Origin: Thalassotalea hakodatensis
GTDB taxonomy: Bacteria > Pseudomonadota > Gammaproteobacteria > Enterobacterales > Alteromonadaceae
Assembly (NCBI RefSeq): GCF_030295995.1
Contig: NZ_AP027365.1
Span: 186,001 to 250,000 of the forward strand
Length of the DNA: 64,000 bases
Direction of reading: 5' to 3'
Part shown: in pieces, positions 54,264-63,397 of the stretch
Numbering within the stretch: position 1 is the stretch's first letter
Layout: each line of letters opens with the position of its first letter
The notes under the pieces: model-generated
The model's database searches: none
Told to the model about the DNA's origin: nothing
What the model saw: the letters and a program-made list of their open reading frames with translations, nothing else
Made by a program: the position numbers and the translations under genes

Positions 54264-54600
54264 GTAAGCGTCCGGCCAATAGCGCATTTCACTAATTATA
54301 AAATGACTTCGATTTATTTGATTGGAGTAATTCTTGGCTAGTAAAACCTTTGATGATTGGAACCTCTTTGTTGAAACTCATGTAGCCAGCGGCTTGTCCG
54401 TGCCGCAATTTCGCAACCAGCATAATCTAAACCCTAAGTATTTTTATCTCTATAAATCAAAGGTCATTTTATAGCGTAGACAAAGCCCCTCAAAAAGCCA
54501 AAGCAAGTTGGAAGAAAAATCTTAACGATGAACAGGTTGAGTTTCTTTTAGATGTGATTAAAGGCATTAGAGCACAAGCGTTGATGCAGCAATAATTGTC
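54264..54600 (+). mobile_element. Truncated IS66-family element (left end and accessory gene only)
   Basis: GTAAGCGTCCGGCCAATAGCGC at 54264-54285 resembles the terminal inverted repeat of IS66 elements (GTAAGCG start). It is followed by a frame like the small IS66 accessory gene. The tnpB and tnpC genes and the right end are absent. It abuts the broken IS91 transposase, so it probably inserted into that older element. The right border at about 54600 is approximate. Confidence 0.65.
54334..54595 (+). pseudogene. IS66 accessory protein TnpA-like gene, frameshifted
   Basis: A TTG with GGAG six bases before it opens FDDWNLFVETHVASGLSVPQ, then FRNQHNLNPKYFYLYKSKV, the pattern of IS66 accessory proteins (W..fv....SGLS...F...h.lnpk.Fy.w...). 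The frame meets TAG at 54472. The next frame (+1) continues as FYSVDKAPQKAKASWKKNL and ends LMQQ at 54595, so one base was lost or gained near 54465-54472. Inactive copy. Confidence 0.7.
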
Positions 54601-54623
54601 CTAAGCTATCTTTAGTTCACATT

Positions 54624-54654
54624 TTGTCAGTATCTCAATTAGTCATACTGACAA
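54624..54654. repeat. Inverted repeat after the lipoprotein gene
   Basis: TTGTCAGTAT (54624-54633) and ATACTGACAA (54645-54654) pair over 10 bases with an 11-base loop. It lies 20 bases past the stop of the minus-strand lipoprotein gene. No U tract follows on either strand, so it is only a weak terminator candidate. Confidence 0.45.
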
Positions 54655-54673
54655 GATATTCAGAACCTTAATA

Positions 54674-57637
54674 TCAGTCTTCTATTCTGGGTAAAATTGC
54701 CCACTTCGGGTTGTTATCATAAATCGTTTTATGCAACACATTTAGCATCATATATTGCCAAGGAGCCGGTATTTCTCGGTCATAAGCATACGCAGCAGCA
54801 GCCATTCCTATACTGTAGTAACCATGCTCAGTGTCACGGCCCATAATCAAGCGATTATTAATTAACTCAAGGTAACCATCTTGATAAGTATTTGCTATAG
54901 CAAGGACACTATTAAACCATTGATTATCTTGGTTTAATGTTGGCGTAATGTAAGCGGAAAACATATAGTTTGGCAAAGCAGGGTTTTGTAATATTTGACT
55001 TAGATAGCGGCTAGAGTATTGCACTAAGTTATCAGTGTTATAACCTAATTCTTGGGCACGACCTAAGCTAATGGTTACAAAGTTTTGCATCCATGGTGCT
55101 ATCGCTTGGTTAACAACTTGAGTATCAACATAATCATCGCGTACATAGGCTTGACTAGAAACCCCTTCATTCCAAAAGCCAAGAGGCGAAGGTTGCTCTG
55201 AATTTACAAATATACTATCAGCAATAAAGTTTCTCGCATGGTTATAAATGGCAGATTTACTCGGATACGCGTTTGGTAGGTCAAATAACCCTTGAAAAGC
55301 GGTAAATGCATTTTCATTTAAGGTATTAAAGTAACTTTTTTCAGGCCAATCGTCAGGCAATATGTCATAGGTATGAACACGTGTTCTTATTGCCCATGCT
55401 TGGCCTCTGACTTCGCCGGAATACAGTAGACCTTCTGAGCCAGTTTGGCCTCTACCAAGACGTGAATTAAATCCTTTAGCATTATTATTCCCTGTGACAT
55501 AGGCAGCAGAGAACAACATTTGATCAAGATAAAATCTGTCACCGGTTAGTAAAAATTGCAACGAAGAGATATCGGGGTGATGTGCATTATCCGGTCGCCA
55601 ATTGCTTCGGGTAAGTTCTGCAACAGGGACTATTTTGTCAGCATCATTTATTTCATGCCAATCAGGCCTTTCTGTCCAATGTGTTGGCCGTGCCCCTGGG
55701 GCAATTGAAACAATTTTACCTAGTGCATCTATACTCTGATTTAAATCAAACTTAAGGCCATCTTTGCCTTCCCTTAAATGCATAGGCCATGCACTGGCTA
55801 GATCAGCTTGGGTCAAAGCTATCTCGGTTAATCGCCAGTCACCTGAAAACAGCCATTTTACAGCCCAAGAAGGATATAAACCGATATCAGGCCTACCACC
55901 ACCAACGGCCATAACTGGTTGCCATAGTCCGCTGTCGTATAAATCTTTATTTTTAGTTTGCCATATATTCCAATAGGCCTGAATGGTAGCATCAGAAATT
56001 TCACGAGAGACATCAAAATATGGTACGGAATTTGTTTGCACTAAATAACGAATATTGTGGTTGAGATTAAAAGTTGCTGTATCGAAAGTTGAAAATTGCT
56101 TTGTCCACATTGAGCGAGCTTGATGAGGTACATCAGATTTTTCATACACTTTTTGTTTGTCTTTCCCGATGAGTAATTGCAAGTCGTAGATTTGATCTTG
56201 TAAGCTGATGGTATTGGTATTTTCACTCACGTATCTAACGGTATATTGATTTAACTCCTTCCAAAAAGTAACGTGAAAAATAGGGCGGATTGAACGATGG
56301 CTATCAGCACCTAAGTCATAAACACGTTCGCTAGAATGATCTGCCAAGATCAATGTCGTAGCAACAGGGCCATCTATCCATTTAGTGTAGTGATCGTTCT
56401 GTAACATTTCTCTTGCAGATATAGCCGTTACTTGTTCACCTGAAAATGTGTATTCTTGAACGGCATCAAACTGAAAATCATTACTTAACATTTCAGTTTT
56501 AGTTAATGCATTACCCGTTGGTGGTGTGCCATTTTCAATAGAAGCGACAAATTCACCATTTGCTGGTAGTTGATCGAGAACAAAGTTAATAATGGCATGT
56601 TTAACAGAACCATCGTCATGACGTTGTTTAATTGTTGCTTGTGACACGATATTTTGACCAGTGATTTGTATTACAGGGTAATTGGCAATTTCACCTTTAA
56701 TAAAAGGACGTGCAATTTGTATCGGTATATTTGTCCTTTCTTCACCAAGAGGTTCTTTGATTGTGAATGTATTGGTTGCAGGTGGAAGAGGTTCCTCTTC
56801 AAAAAATGCTGAAATGGTCAGTACGTCAGAAATATTTATTGTACATGTTGCTGCTGAAGCAGGACAATTTTCCCAAGCTAAAAAGTCAAAGCCACTGTTG
56901 CCTGTACTTTCAAAGGTTAATTGTGTGTTTTTTTCGACAGAGTATTGGCAGTAATTGGTACAGGTTTCATCTAACTGTTCAATATACACACTACCATTAC
57001 CACTCACATTAAGCCTTACATCAACTTCATTCTGACTTAATGTTTCAAAGTCAGCACGAACAATGGTGTAACCATTTACAGTGACATTGCAGGTTAGTTC
57101 AGTGGTAGTACAGCCCTCACTCCAGCCGGAAAATTCTGCCCCTTCATCGGGTTGTGCAATCACAGTGACGACAGTGTCAGGCGCAAGATCATATTCGCAC
57201 TCAATATCACATGTTTCAGCAAGCTGAGGAATCGATACGCTGCCGTTACCCAATGCTAATACGAGAAGTTGAGTCGCTTCCTTTGGTGCAAATTCTGCTT
57301 TAACGTTTTTATTACTGTTTAGGGTAAGTTTACATTCTTGCTGCTGACAACCTTGCCAACCATTAAATTGGAAGTCATCTGTATTAGGTGTGGCAATCAA
57401 CGTAACGGTTGAGTGTGCTTTAGCGTTAATCGTACAATCTTGGGAGCAGCTTTGGTTTAATTCAACGATGTCAACTTTGCCTTCGCCATCGCCAACAAAC
57501 TGAATATTAATCGAGTAGTCGTCAATTGGCGTAATAATGGCTTTTGAATCGCTGTCACCCCCTCCTCCACAAGCAGCGAGTGTACAGGTGATGAAAATCG
57601 AGAGTATTCGAGACAATTGTTGCCGAATAAAAAACAT
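54674..57637 (-). CDS. Large lipoprotein with three Cys-rich InlB-like repeats and a polysaccharide-lyase-like region
   Basis: The 987-residue protein has a lipoprotein signal with Cys23 (CTLAACGGGGDSD). Three repeats of about 78 residues follow (about 41-118, 119-198, 199-282), each with a beta-sheet pattern, a GW/AW core (FNGWQGC, FSGWSEGC, FLAWENC) and four Cys likely forming two disulfides; this is the divergent InlB B-repeat type. From about 290 the sequence IPIQIARPFIKGEIANYPVI and IKQRHDDGSVKHAIINFVL recalls the RIFT-barrel domain of exo-rhamnogalacturonan-lyase-like (PcRGLX/YetA) proteins. A long helical region with many Trp follows (WRLTEIALTQADLASAWPMH). It likely degrades or binds a glycan at the cell surface; the family call is tentative. 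It follows an AlgJ-like gene after 35 bases. Confidence 0.72.
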   Translation of the reverse strand: MFFIRQQLSRILSIFITCTLAACGGGGDSDSKAIITPIDDYSINIQFVGDGEGKVDIVELNQSCSQDCTINAKAHSTVTLIATPNTDDFQFNGWQGCQQQECKLTLNSNKNVKAEFAPKEATQLLVLALGNGSVSIPQLAETCDIECEYDLAPDTVVTVIAQPDEGAEFSGWSEGCTTTELTCNVTVNGYTIVRADFETLSQNEVDVRLNVSGNGSVYIEQLDETCTNYCQYSVEKNTQLTFESTGNSGFDFLAWENCPASAATCTINISDVLTISAFFEEEPLPPATNTFTIKEPLGEERTNIPIQIARPFIKGEIANYPVIQITGQNIVSQATIKQRHDDGSVKHAIINFVLDQLPANGEFVASIENGTPPTGNALTKTEMLSNDFQFDAVQEYTFSGEQVTAISAREMLQNDHYTKWIDGPVATTLILADHSSERVYDLGADSHRSIRPIFHVTFWKELNQYTVRYVSENTNTISLQDQIYDLQLLIGKDKQKVYEKSDVPHQARSMWTKQFSTFDTATFNLNHNIRYLVQTNSVPYFDVSREISDATIQAYWNIWQTKNKDLYDSGLWQPVMAVGGGRPDIGLYPSWAVKWLFSGDWRLTEIALTQADLASAWPMHLREGKDGLKFDLNQSIDALGKIVSIAPGARPTHWTERPDWHEINDADKIVPVAELTRSNWRPDNAHHPDISSLQFLLTGDRFYLDQMLFSAAYVTGNNNAKGFNSRLGRGQTGSEGLLYSGEVRGQAWAIRTRVHTYDILPDDWPEKSYFNTLNENAFTAFQGLFDLPNAYPSKSAIYNHARNFIADSIFVNSEQPSPLGFWNEGVSSQAYVRDDYVDTQVVNQAIAPWMQNFVTISLGRAQELGYNTDNLVQYSSRYLSQILQNPALPNYMFSAYITPTLNQDNQWFNSVLAIANTYQDGYLELINNRLIMGRDTEHGYYSIGMAAAAYAYDREIPAPWQYMMLNVLHKTIYDNNPKWAILPRIED

Positions 57638-57672
57638 AAAAAATATATCCTAAAATTGCTGAAAAATGTACG

Positions 57673-58872
57673 TCACTGTATAACTATTAATTGTAGTTGC
57701 TCACGCAGTTGATGCCAATGATGAACCGAGTTTTTTAAAGCCTGTATTTCTGTATTCAAATTAGGCGCTAGTGCTTGATTATCAAGGCGCTGACCAAAAT
57801 CAGATGAGCTACCTGAAAAGATACTACTTATCAGTATATTACCGAGCTCCACATTATAATGAGCAGGTTCCCAATACCATTGCATTGCTTGATGTGGCTG
57901 CATTAGTTTTTCGGGTTCTAACGTATATTGATTAAAACCACTAAAATCCCACAACGTTATGTATTGAGATTGATGATCTCGTACCACATTTGCAAGAGTT
58001 GCTTTCCATTGTAAATAGAGTTCAAAGTAACCTTGTTGATCAATAGCATGTAAGTAGCTGTAATGGTAAGGGTTAATGAATAGGTGTAGGGTGATTTTTT
58101 TACTCTGCACCACGTTTATTAATTCAAGTAACTTTTCAAATTTAGGGCTTATAGGCGTGCCCTCGTTACTGGTTAACTGCCATGGCTTTTGGCTTAACTT
58201 TTCTTTTACAAACCCCAGCTTTTGTTTAAAAAGAGGCTTTTTCCCTTCAGATTTAACAATATTAATATACGATTGGGCACTGTTGAGACCGAAAGGTCCA
58301 ATACTGTCCACAACAGAATTTTGCTGGCTCATGGTAAAAAGCGATGAGATGAGCGCATCGACTGAATAGACTAATGCTAAACGTTCTGTATAACGTTTTT
58401 TGGCGTGTTTAAAACCTTCGGCTGAAAATATACGGTGTCCGTAACTCGTTTTGGTGGCATTGGTTTCATTGCCCGTGGGGGTAACCAGAAAATCAAAAAA
58501 ATCTAAACCAAATACAATGGTTTCAAGGTTGGGACTCGTATTAATTGCGTGATAGATGTGATCAATTTGTGAATGCAGCGTAGCGCCAGCTAACCCTAGG
58601 TTATAGACTTTTTTACCTTCAAAAGCAGGGTGGTAGGGCGACAGTCCCATTTCAACTCGGGAATTACCCATCAATAATACATCAGGCTTAACGTGTTCAA
58701 CGCGATAAGGTTTACTGATGCGCACTCGGTTGCTTGCTTCTGGTTTCACTTTATTGATATTTGAAATCGTTGGTGACCAATACATACCAAAGGGATCAAT
58801 AAACCAATTAATACCGCCAACCCCAATGAGCAAAAGAATGGTAATGAAGCTGAATTTCTTTAAATAAGTCAT
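57673..58872 (-). CDS. SGNH/AlgJ-like protein, partner of the MBOAT acyltransferase
   Basis: The 399-residue protein has one N-terminal TM (FSFITILLLIGVGGINWFI) and a periplasmic domain with DVLLMGNSRVEMGLSPYHPA (69-72 GNSR in the place of the SGNH serine block), KVYNLGLAGATLHSQIDHIY and, near the end, LWDFSGFNQYT and PAHYNVELGNILI (candidate catalytic Asp/His). Proteins like this (AlgJ/AlgX/DltD style) receive acyl groups exported by an MBOAT protein and place them on a polysaccharide. The MBOAT gene ends two bases before it. Substrate is unknown. Confidence 0.8.
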   Translation of the reverse strand: MTYLKKFSFITILLLIGVGGINWFIDPFGMYWSPTISNINKVKPEASNRVRISKPYRVEHVKPDVLLMGNSRVEMGLSPYHPAFEGKKVYNLGLAGATLHSQIDHIYHAINTSPNLETIVFGLDFFDFLVTPTGNETNATKTSYGHRIFSAEGFKHAKKRYTERLALVYSVDALISSLFTMSQQNSVVDSIGPFGLNSAQSYINIVKSEGKKPLFKQKLGFVKEKLSQKPWQLTSNEGTPISPKFEKLLELINVVQSKKITLHLFINPYHYSYLHAIDQQGYFELYLQWKATLANVVRDHQSQYITLWDFSGFNQYTLEPEKLMQPHQAMQWYWEPAHYNVELGNILISSIFSGSSSDFGQRLDNQALAPNLNTEIQALKNSVHHWHQLREQLQLIVIQ

Positions 58873-58874
58873 AG

Positions 58875-60443
58875 TTAAAATTGAAAGTATAGAAATTCAC
58901 TTACCTGGTTGAGCGTCAATAACCCTAAAACAAACGCTAACGCAGAAAGAAAAGCAAATTTTGTTGAATACGAAAATTGAAGCTGCTGTGCTATTTTTTT
59001 GGCGGGCCAAATAGCATTAGTAGTATCAAACTGTAGCGTGCTTAAAGTCGCTTTATGTTTGGCAAACATATCTTGTATATTAGGCAGTACTAATACCACA
59101 AGCGTTAATGTGATTATCCAAAGCCAAGTTTTAACAAAAACTGCACCGCCGCCGAGCGTAGGAGTAATAGCTAAAGAATCTAATACTTGATGAAGCGGAG
59201 ATAATTTAACATAAATCGCGTTTGGCATGGATATGCCGTTTAACCCAGCCATACCAGATAACATGTTTAGTGCACCATCTAATGTAACGGCTCTAAAAAA
59301 TACCCAACCGATGATCACGGCAATAATCGTGATAAACCAAGCCAAGTAGCGGTATAACATACTGTTTACAAAAGAAACCCCACTAGACTTTATCATGTGT
59401 TGCCAGCTGTGGTTAATAATTAAGTATGAACCGTGTAAACCGCCCCAAATGACAAAATTCCAACCTGCGCCATGCCATAAGCCACCGAGTAACATGGTAA
59501 TTAATAAATTGGTATAGCGAGAAACTTGGCCTTTTCGGTTACCGCCTAAGGCAATATACACATAATCGCGTAAAAATTTAGATAAGGTCATATGCCATCG
59601 CCGCCAAAACTCTGAAATATTAGCCGCTTTATAGGGGGAATAAAAGTTCAACGGCAACACAATTCCAAAAATTCGTGCCAAGCCAACAGCCATATCTGAA
59701 TAACCAGAAAAATCAAAATATAATTGAAAAGTATAGGCTAGTGCACCTCCCCAAGCAGTAAAAAAATCGATACTTTCACCAGCATCCGCCATTGAGAATA
59801 TTGGGGTAGCATAAATGGCAATGCCATCAGCAATCACCGTTTTTTTGAATAAGCCAATGGCAAAAATAGACAAGCCAATGGCGACATCGTTCGCGTTTAA
59901 CTGAAAGGCTTTATTTCGTTCAAATTGCGGCAACATATCTTTGTGGTGAACGATGGGGCCAGCAATAAGTTGCGGAAAAAATGACACAAATAACGCATAG
60001 TGTAAAAAGCTGTATTCTTTGGTGATACCTTTGTATGAATCAACTAAATAGGCAATTTGTTGGAAGGTGAAAAATGAAATTGCTAGTGGCAGAATAATAT
60101 TGCCAATGGAGTAATCAACATCAAATACACTATTAACATTATTGAGTATAAATCCAGCGTACTTAAAATACGCGATAGCGGACAAATTTACCGCGATACC
60201 GAAAATGAGTAACCCTTTATGTTTTGAGCGACCACCCAACATCCCGCCTAATAGGTAATTAAACCCCATTGAGGCAAGTAACAATAAAAGATAAATCGGA
60301 TTCCACCAACCGTAAAAAAATAAAGAGCACGCCACCAGCACCGCAATTGCAGGCTCATTGCCGTAACGCTTTGCTATTTGTAAAAACAACAAAATGGTTA
60401 ATGGTAAAAAAAAGAAAAGAAATTCAACCGAATTAAATAACAC
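58875..60443 (-). CDS. MBOAT family O-acyltransferase (AlgI-like)
   Basis: The 522-residue polytopic protein starts with GTG behind AGGAAG. It carries the AlgI-type hallmarks: LYFDFSGYSDMAVGLARIFG, ISEFWRRWHMTLSKFLRDYV with His284, and LLGGLWHGAGWNFVIWGGLH with the catalytic His324. It moves acyl groups, usually acetyl, across the inner membrane for O-acetylation of a periplasmic polysaccharide. It heads a three-gene minus-strand unit with the AlgJ-like protein and the large lipoprotein and is divergent from manC. Confidence 0.94.
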   Translation of the reverse strand: MLFNSVEFLFFFLPLTILLFLQIAKRYGNEPAIAVLVACSLFFYGWWNPIYLLLLLASMGFNYLLGGMLGGRSKHKGLLIFGIAVNLSAIAYFKYAGFILNNVNSVFDVDYSIGNIILPLAISFFTFQQIAYLVDSYKGITKEYSFLHYALFVSFFPQLIAGPIVHHKDMLPQFERNKAFQLNANDVAIGLSIFAIGLFKKTVIADGIAIYATPIFSMADAGESIDFFTAWGGALAYTFQLYFDFSGYSDMAVGLARIFGIVLPLNFYSPYKAANISEFWRRWHMTLSKFLRDYVYIALGGNRKGQVSRYTNLLITMLLGGLWHGAGWNFVIWGGLHGSYLIINHSWQHMIKSSGVSFVNSMLYRYLAWFITIIAVIIGWVFFRAVTLDGALNMLSGMAGLNGISMPNAIYVKLSPLHQVLDSLAITPTLGGGAVFVKTWLWIITLTLVVLVLPNIQDMFAKHKATLSTLQFDTTNAIWPAKKIAQQLQFSYSTKFAFLSALAFVLGLLTLNQVSEFLYFQF

Positions 60444-60509
60444 CTAACTTCCTTGCGTTTCGTATTATGTTTCGTGATTGCAATTTAACTATCTGCCTAT
60501 GATTGATAA

Positions 60510-60526
60510 TACATTTAGTAAATGTA
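60510..60526. promoter_or_regulatory. Palindromic site between the MBOAT gene and manC
   Basis: TACATTTAGTAAATGTA is a perfect 8-1-8 inverted repeat. It lies midway in the 149-base divergent region, 67 bases before the manC and MBOAT starts, a good place for a regulator acting on both. No regulator is identified. Confidence 0.45.
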
Positions 60527-60561
60527 CTTTCGAAGCATTAATAAATCACTTATGATGACAT

Positions 60562-60567
60562 TATAAT
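60562..60567 (+). promoter_or_regulatory. Likely -10 element of manC
   Basis: Perfect TATAAT hexamer 25 bases before the manC ATG. The expected -35 region holds only a poor match, so activation by a protein, perhaps at the palindrome upstream, is possible. Confidence 0.35.
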
Positions 60568-60592
60568 TAAATTCATCGTTTATGGAAGACAA

Positions 60593-62008
60593 ATGGATCA
60601 ACCTGTCATAACTCCTGTGGTGTTGTGTGGTGGAAGTGGTACTCGACTTTGGCCATTATCACGTACCTATACCCCGAAACAATTTTTACCGTTAACCTCT
60701 TCTTACTCAATGTTGCAAGAAACAGTTCTTCGATTACCTAAAACGATTAACCAAGGTATTTTTATTTGTAATGAAGAACATCGCTTTATGCTTGCTGAGC
60801 AATTAAGGAAAATTGATGCCAATAACAGCACAATTTTGCTTGAGCCCGAAGGTCGAAACACTGCACCTGCAGTCGCTTTAGCTGCTTTGCAGGCAATCAA
60901 AGATAATCCGCATGCGATGTTATTAGTGCTAGCAGCAGATCATGTAATCTCTGATCATGGCGCATTTCATCAAGCGATTGAACATGCAACAGCAGCAGCG
61001 TTGCAAGATAAATTAACCACCTTTGGTATTGTGCCGGATAAACCTGAAACAGGGTATGGCTACATTCAACATGGCAACGATGGCGAACAATTTCATTCAG
61101 TAAAACAGTTTGTTGAAAAGCCAGCGCTTGATGTCGCTAAACAATACGTCGCTTCTGGTGATTACTTGTGGAATAGCGGTATGTTTTTGTTCAAAGCGTC
61201 ATGCTTCATTGATGAATTAGAGAAATACTGTCCAGAAATATTAGTTGCATGTCAGCAAGCTTTCAGTGGTGCTGAACAAGATTTAGATTTTATTCGACCA
61301 GAAAAGTCTGCCTTTTTATCTTGTGTGAGTGAATCAATTGATTATGCGGTTATGGAAAAAACGTCAAATGCCGCGGTTGTGCCTCTAAATGCTGGCTGGA
61401 GCGATGTGGGTTCATACGGGGCGTTAGCTGATGTACTTGATAAAAGTGACGAGAAATCGAATGTATTTGTTGGTGATGTATTAACGCATGAAACCTCGGA
61501 GTGTTATATCAACAGCCAACATAAATTGGTTGCTACTGTTGGAGTCGAAAATCTGGTTATTGTAGATACGCCAGATGCGGTATTAGTGGCTAATAAAGAT
61601 AAAGCACAAGATGTTAAAGCCATTGTTGAACAATTAAAGCAACAAAGCAGAAGCGAAGTGTCATTTCAGCGAGAAGTGTACCGTCCTTGGGGTAAATATG
61701 ACTCTATCGACATGGGCGAGCGCTTCCAAGTAAAACGCATTACCGTGAAACCAGGGGCAAAACTTTCAGTACAAATGCATCATCACCGCGCTGAACATTG
61801 GATTGTTGTCTCAGGTACTGCGAAAGTGACGATTGGTGAAACCACATCGCTTTTGAGTGAAAATATGTCTACTTATATTCCGATTGGTGAAGTTCACGCA
61901 CTAGAAAACCCTGGAAAGCTCCCCTTAGAAATGATTGAAGTACAATCAGGTAGTTACCTTGGTGAAGATGATATTGTACGCTTTGAAGATAGATACGGAC
62001 GTAGTTAA
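60593..62008 (+). CDS. manC: Mannose-1-phosphate guanylyltransferase / mannose-6-phosphate isomerase
   Basis: The 471-residue bifunctional enzyme has the nucleotidyltransferase motif VVLCGGSGTRLWPLSR (about 10-24), FVEKPALDVAKQYV (FVEKP active-site block), and NAGWSDVGSYGAL. The C-terminal cupin PMI domain has RPWGKYDSIDMGERFQVKRI, KPGAKLSVQMHHHRAEHWIV and GEVHALENPGKLPLEMIEVQ. It converts fructose-6-P-derived mannose-6-P and mannose-1-P into GDP-mannose together with ManB. It starts a plus-strand unit and would supply GDP-mannose to the polysaccharide pathway. Confidence 0.96.
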   Translation: MDQPVITPVVLCGGSGTRLWPLSRTYTPKQFLPLTSSYSMLQETVLRLPKTINQGIFICNEEHRFMLAEQLRKIDANNSTILLEPEGRNTAPAVALAALQAIKDNPHAMLLVLAADHVISDHGAFHQAIEHATAAALQDKLTTFGIVPDKPETGYGYIQHGNDGEQFHSVKQFVEKPALDVAKQYVASGDYLWNSGMFLFKASCFIDELEKYCPEILVACQQAFSGAEQDLDFIRPEKSAFLSCVSESIDYAVMEKTSNAAVVPLNAGWSDVGSYGALADVLDKSDEKSNVFVGDVLTHETSECYINSQHKLVATVGVENLVIVDTPDAVLVANKDKAQDVKAIVEQLKQQSRSEVSFQREVYRPWGKYDSIDMGERFQVKRITVKPGAKLSVQMHHHRAEHWIVVSGTAKVTIGETTSLLSENMSTYIPIGEVHALENPGKLPLEMIEVQSGSYLGEDDIVRFEDRYGRS

Positions 62009-62021
62009 TAGTAGATAAATC

Positions 62022-63395
62022 ATGATGACAAAAGAAAATTTAACCTGTTTTAAAGCTTATGATATTCGTGGCAAGTTAGGCGAAGAGCTTAATGCTGATA
62101 TTGCTTATCGTATTGGCCGAGCGTTTGCTCAACACACCAAAGCGAAAACTGTTGTGGTTGGTGGTGATGTTCGATTAACCAGTGAAGAATTAAAGTTAGC
62201 GCTGGCGAATGGCTTGATGGATGGTGGCACTGACGTTATTGATCTAGGTCTTAGCGGTACTGAACACATTTATTTCGCCACCAGCCATTTAAAATGTGAT
62301 GGCGGTATTGTAGTGACAGCGAGTCATAACCCTATTGATTACAACGGTATGAAATTAGTCAGAGAGCATTCTAAGCCAATTTCTGGTGATACTGGGTTAT
62401 TTGATATTAAAGCGCTAGCAGAAAGTGGTGAGTTTGTTACTCCTGTTTTAAAAGGAACGATAACGCCTCATTATATCTCTGACGCTTATACTGAACACTT
62501 GTTAAGTTATATTGAACTTGAGAATATCAAACCGTTAAAAATTGTCGTGAATGCTGGTAATGGGACAGCTGGCCCCGCGTTAGACTGCATAGAACAAGCA
62601 TTTAACACACGCAATATTCCAATTGAGTTTATCAAGGTTCATCATCAGCCTGACGGTACCTTTCCCAATGGAATACCTAATCCTTTACTGCATGAAAACC
62701 AACCAGTTACGTCAAATGCTGTAAAAACTCATCAAGCAGATATGGGCATTGCATGGGATGGTGACTTTGATCGCTGTTTTCTGTTCGATGAAAACGGTAG
62801 CTTTATTGAAGGTTATTATATTGTTGGGTTACTCGCCGAAAACTTTTTAGCTAAGCAGCCAGGCGGGAAAATTATTCATGATCCGCGTTTAACGTGGAAT
62901 ACCATCGATATTGTTGAACAAAGTGGTGGTCAAGCAATACAGAGTAAAACCGGCCATGCTTTTATCAAAGAGCGTATGCGCGAGGAAGATGCAATATACG
63001 GTGGTGAAATGAGTGCACATCATTACTTTCGAGATTTCGCCTATTGTGACAGCGGTATGATCCCTTGGCTTTTAGTGGCGGAGTTACTGTGTATTAAAAA
63101 ACAACCACTCTCTGCTTTAGTGCAAGATCGCATTGCTAAATATCCTTCCCCAGGCGAAATTAATAGCACCATTGCTGAACCGAAAAAGGCCATTGCTCGC
63201 GTGCTTGAGTATTACCAAGCACAAGCAGTTGAGATTGAGTACGTAGACGGTATAAGTGTGTCATTTGATAACTGGCGCTTTAATCTACGTTCAAGCAATA
63301 CTGAGCCAGTCGTCAGATTAAATGTAGAAACCAAGGGAGATCTTGCGTTGATGCAAATAAAAACTGATGAAGTACTTCAATTATTACGACAATAG
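62022..63395 (+). CDS. manB: Phosphomannomutase (ManB/CpsG family)
   Basis: The 457-residue alpha-D-phosphohexomutase shows all four signature regions: [15 protein letters not shown] near the start, [17 protein letters not shown] with phospho-Ser101, the metal loop [12 protein letters not shown], the sugar loop [19 protein letters not shown], and the phosphate loop [12 protein letters not shown]. It interconverts mannose-6-P and mannose-1-P, the step before ManC. The CpsG subgroup (about 455 residues) fits in length. It lies 13 bases after manC. Activity on glucose phosphates cannot be excluded. Confidence 0.94.
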   Translation: MMTKENLTCFKAYDIRGKLGEELNADIAYRIGRAFAQHTKAKTVVVGGDVRLTSEELKLALANGLMDGGTDVIDLGLSGTEHIYFATSHLKCDGGIVVTASHNPIDYNGMKLVREHSKPISGDTGLFDIKALAESGEFVTPVLKGTITPHYISDAYTEHLLSYIELENIKPLKIVVNAGNGTAGPALDCIEQAFNTRNIPIEFIKVHHQPDGTFPNGIPNPLLHENQPVTSNAVKTHQADMGIAWDGDFDRCFLFDENGSFIEGYYIVGLLAENFLAKQPGGKIIHDPRLTWNTIDIVEQSGGQAIQSKTGHAFIKERMREEDAIYGGEMSAHHYFRDFAYCDSGMIPWLLVAELLCIKKQPLSALVQDRIAKYPSPGEINSTIAEPKKAIARVLEYYQAQAVEIEYVDGISVSFDNWRFNLRSSNTEPVVRLNVETKGDLALMQIKTDEVLQLLRQ

Positions 63396-63397
63396 TA

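Noticed and set aside
54465-54475. Programmed frameshift in the IS66 accessory gene
   Set aside because: The shift needed is +1 (or -2) with no typical slippery heptamer, this IS66 gene is not known to need one, and the rest of the element is missing; a mutation is more likely.
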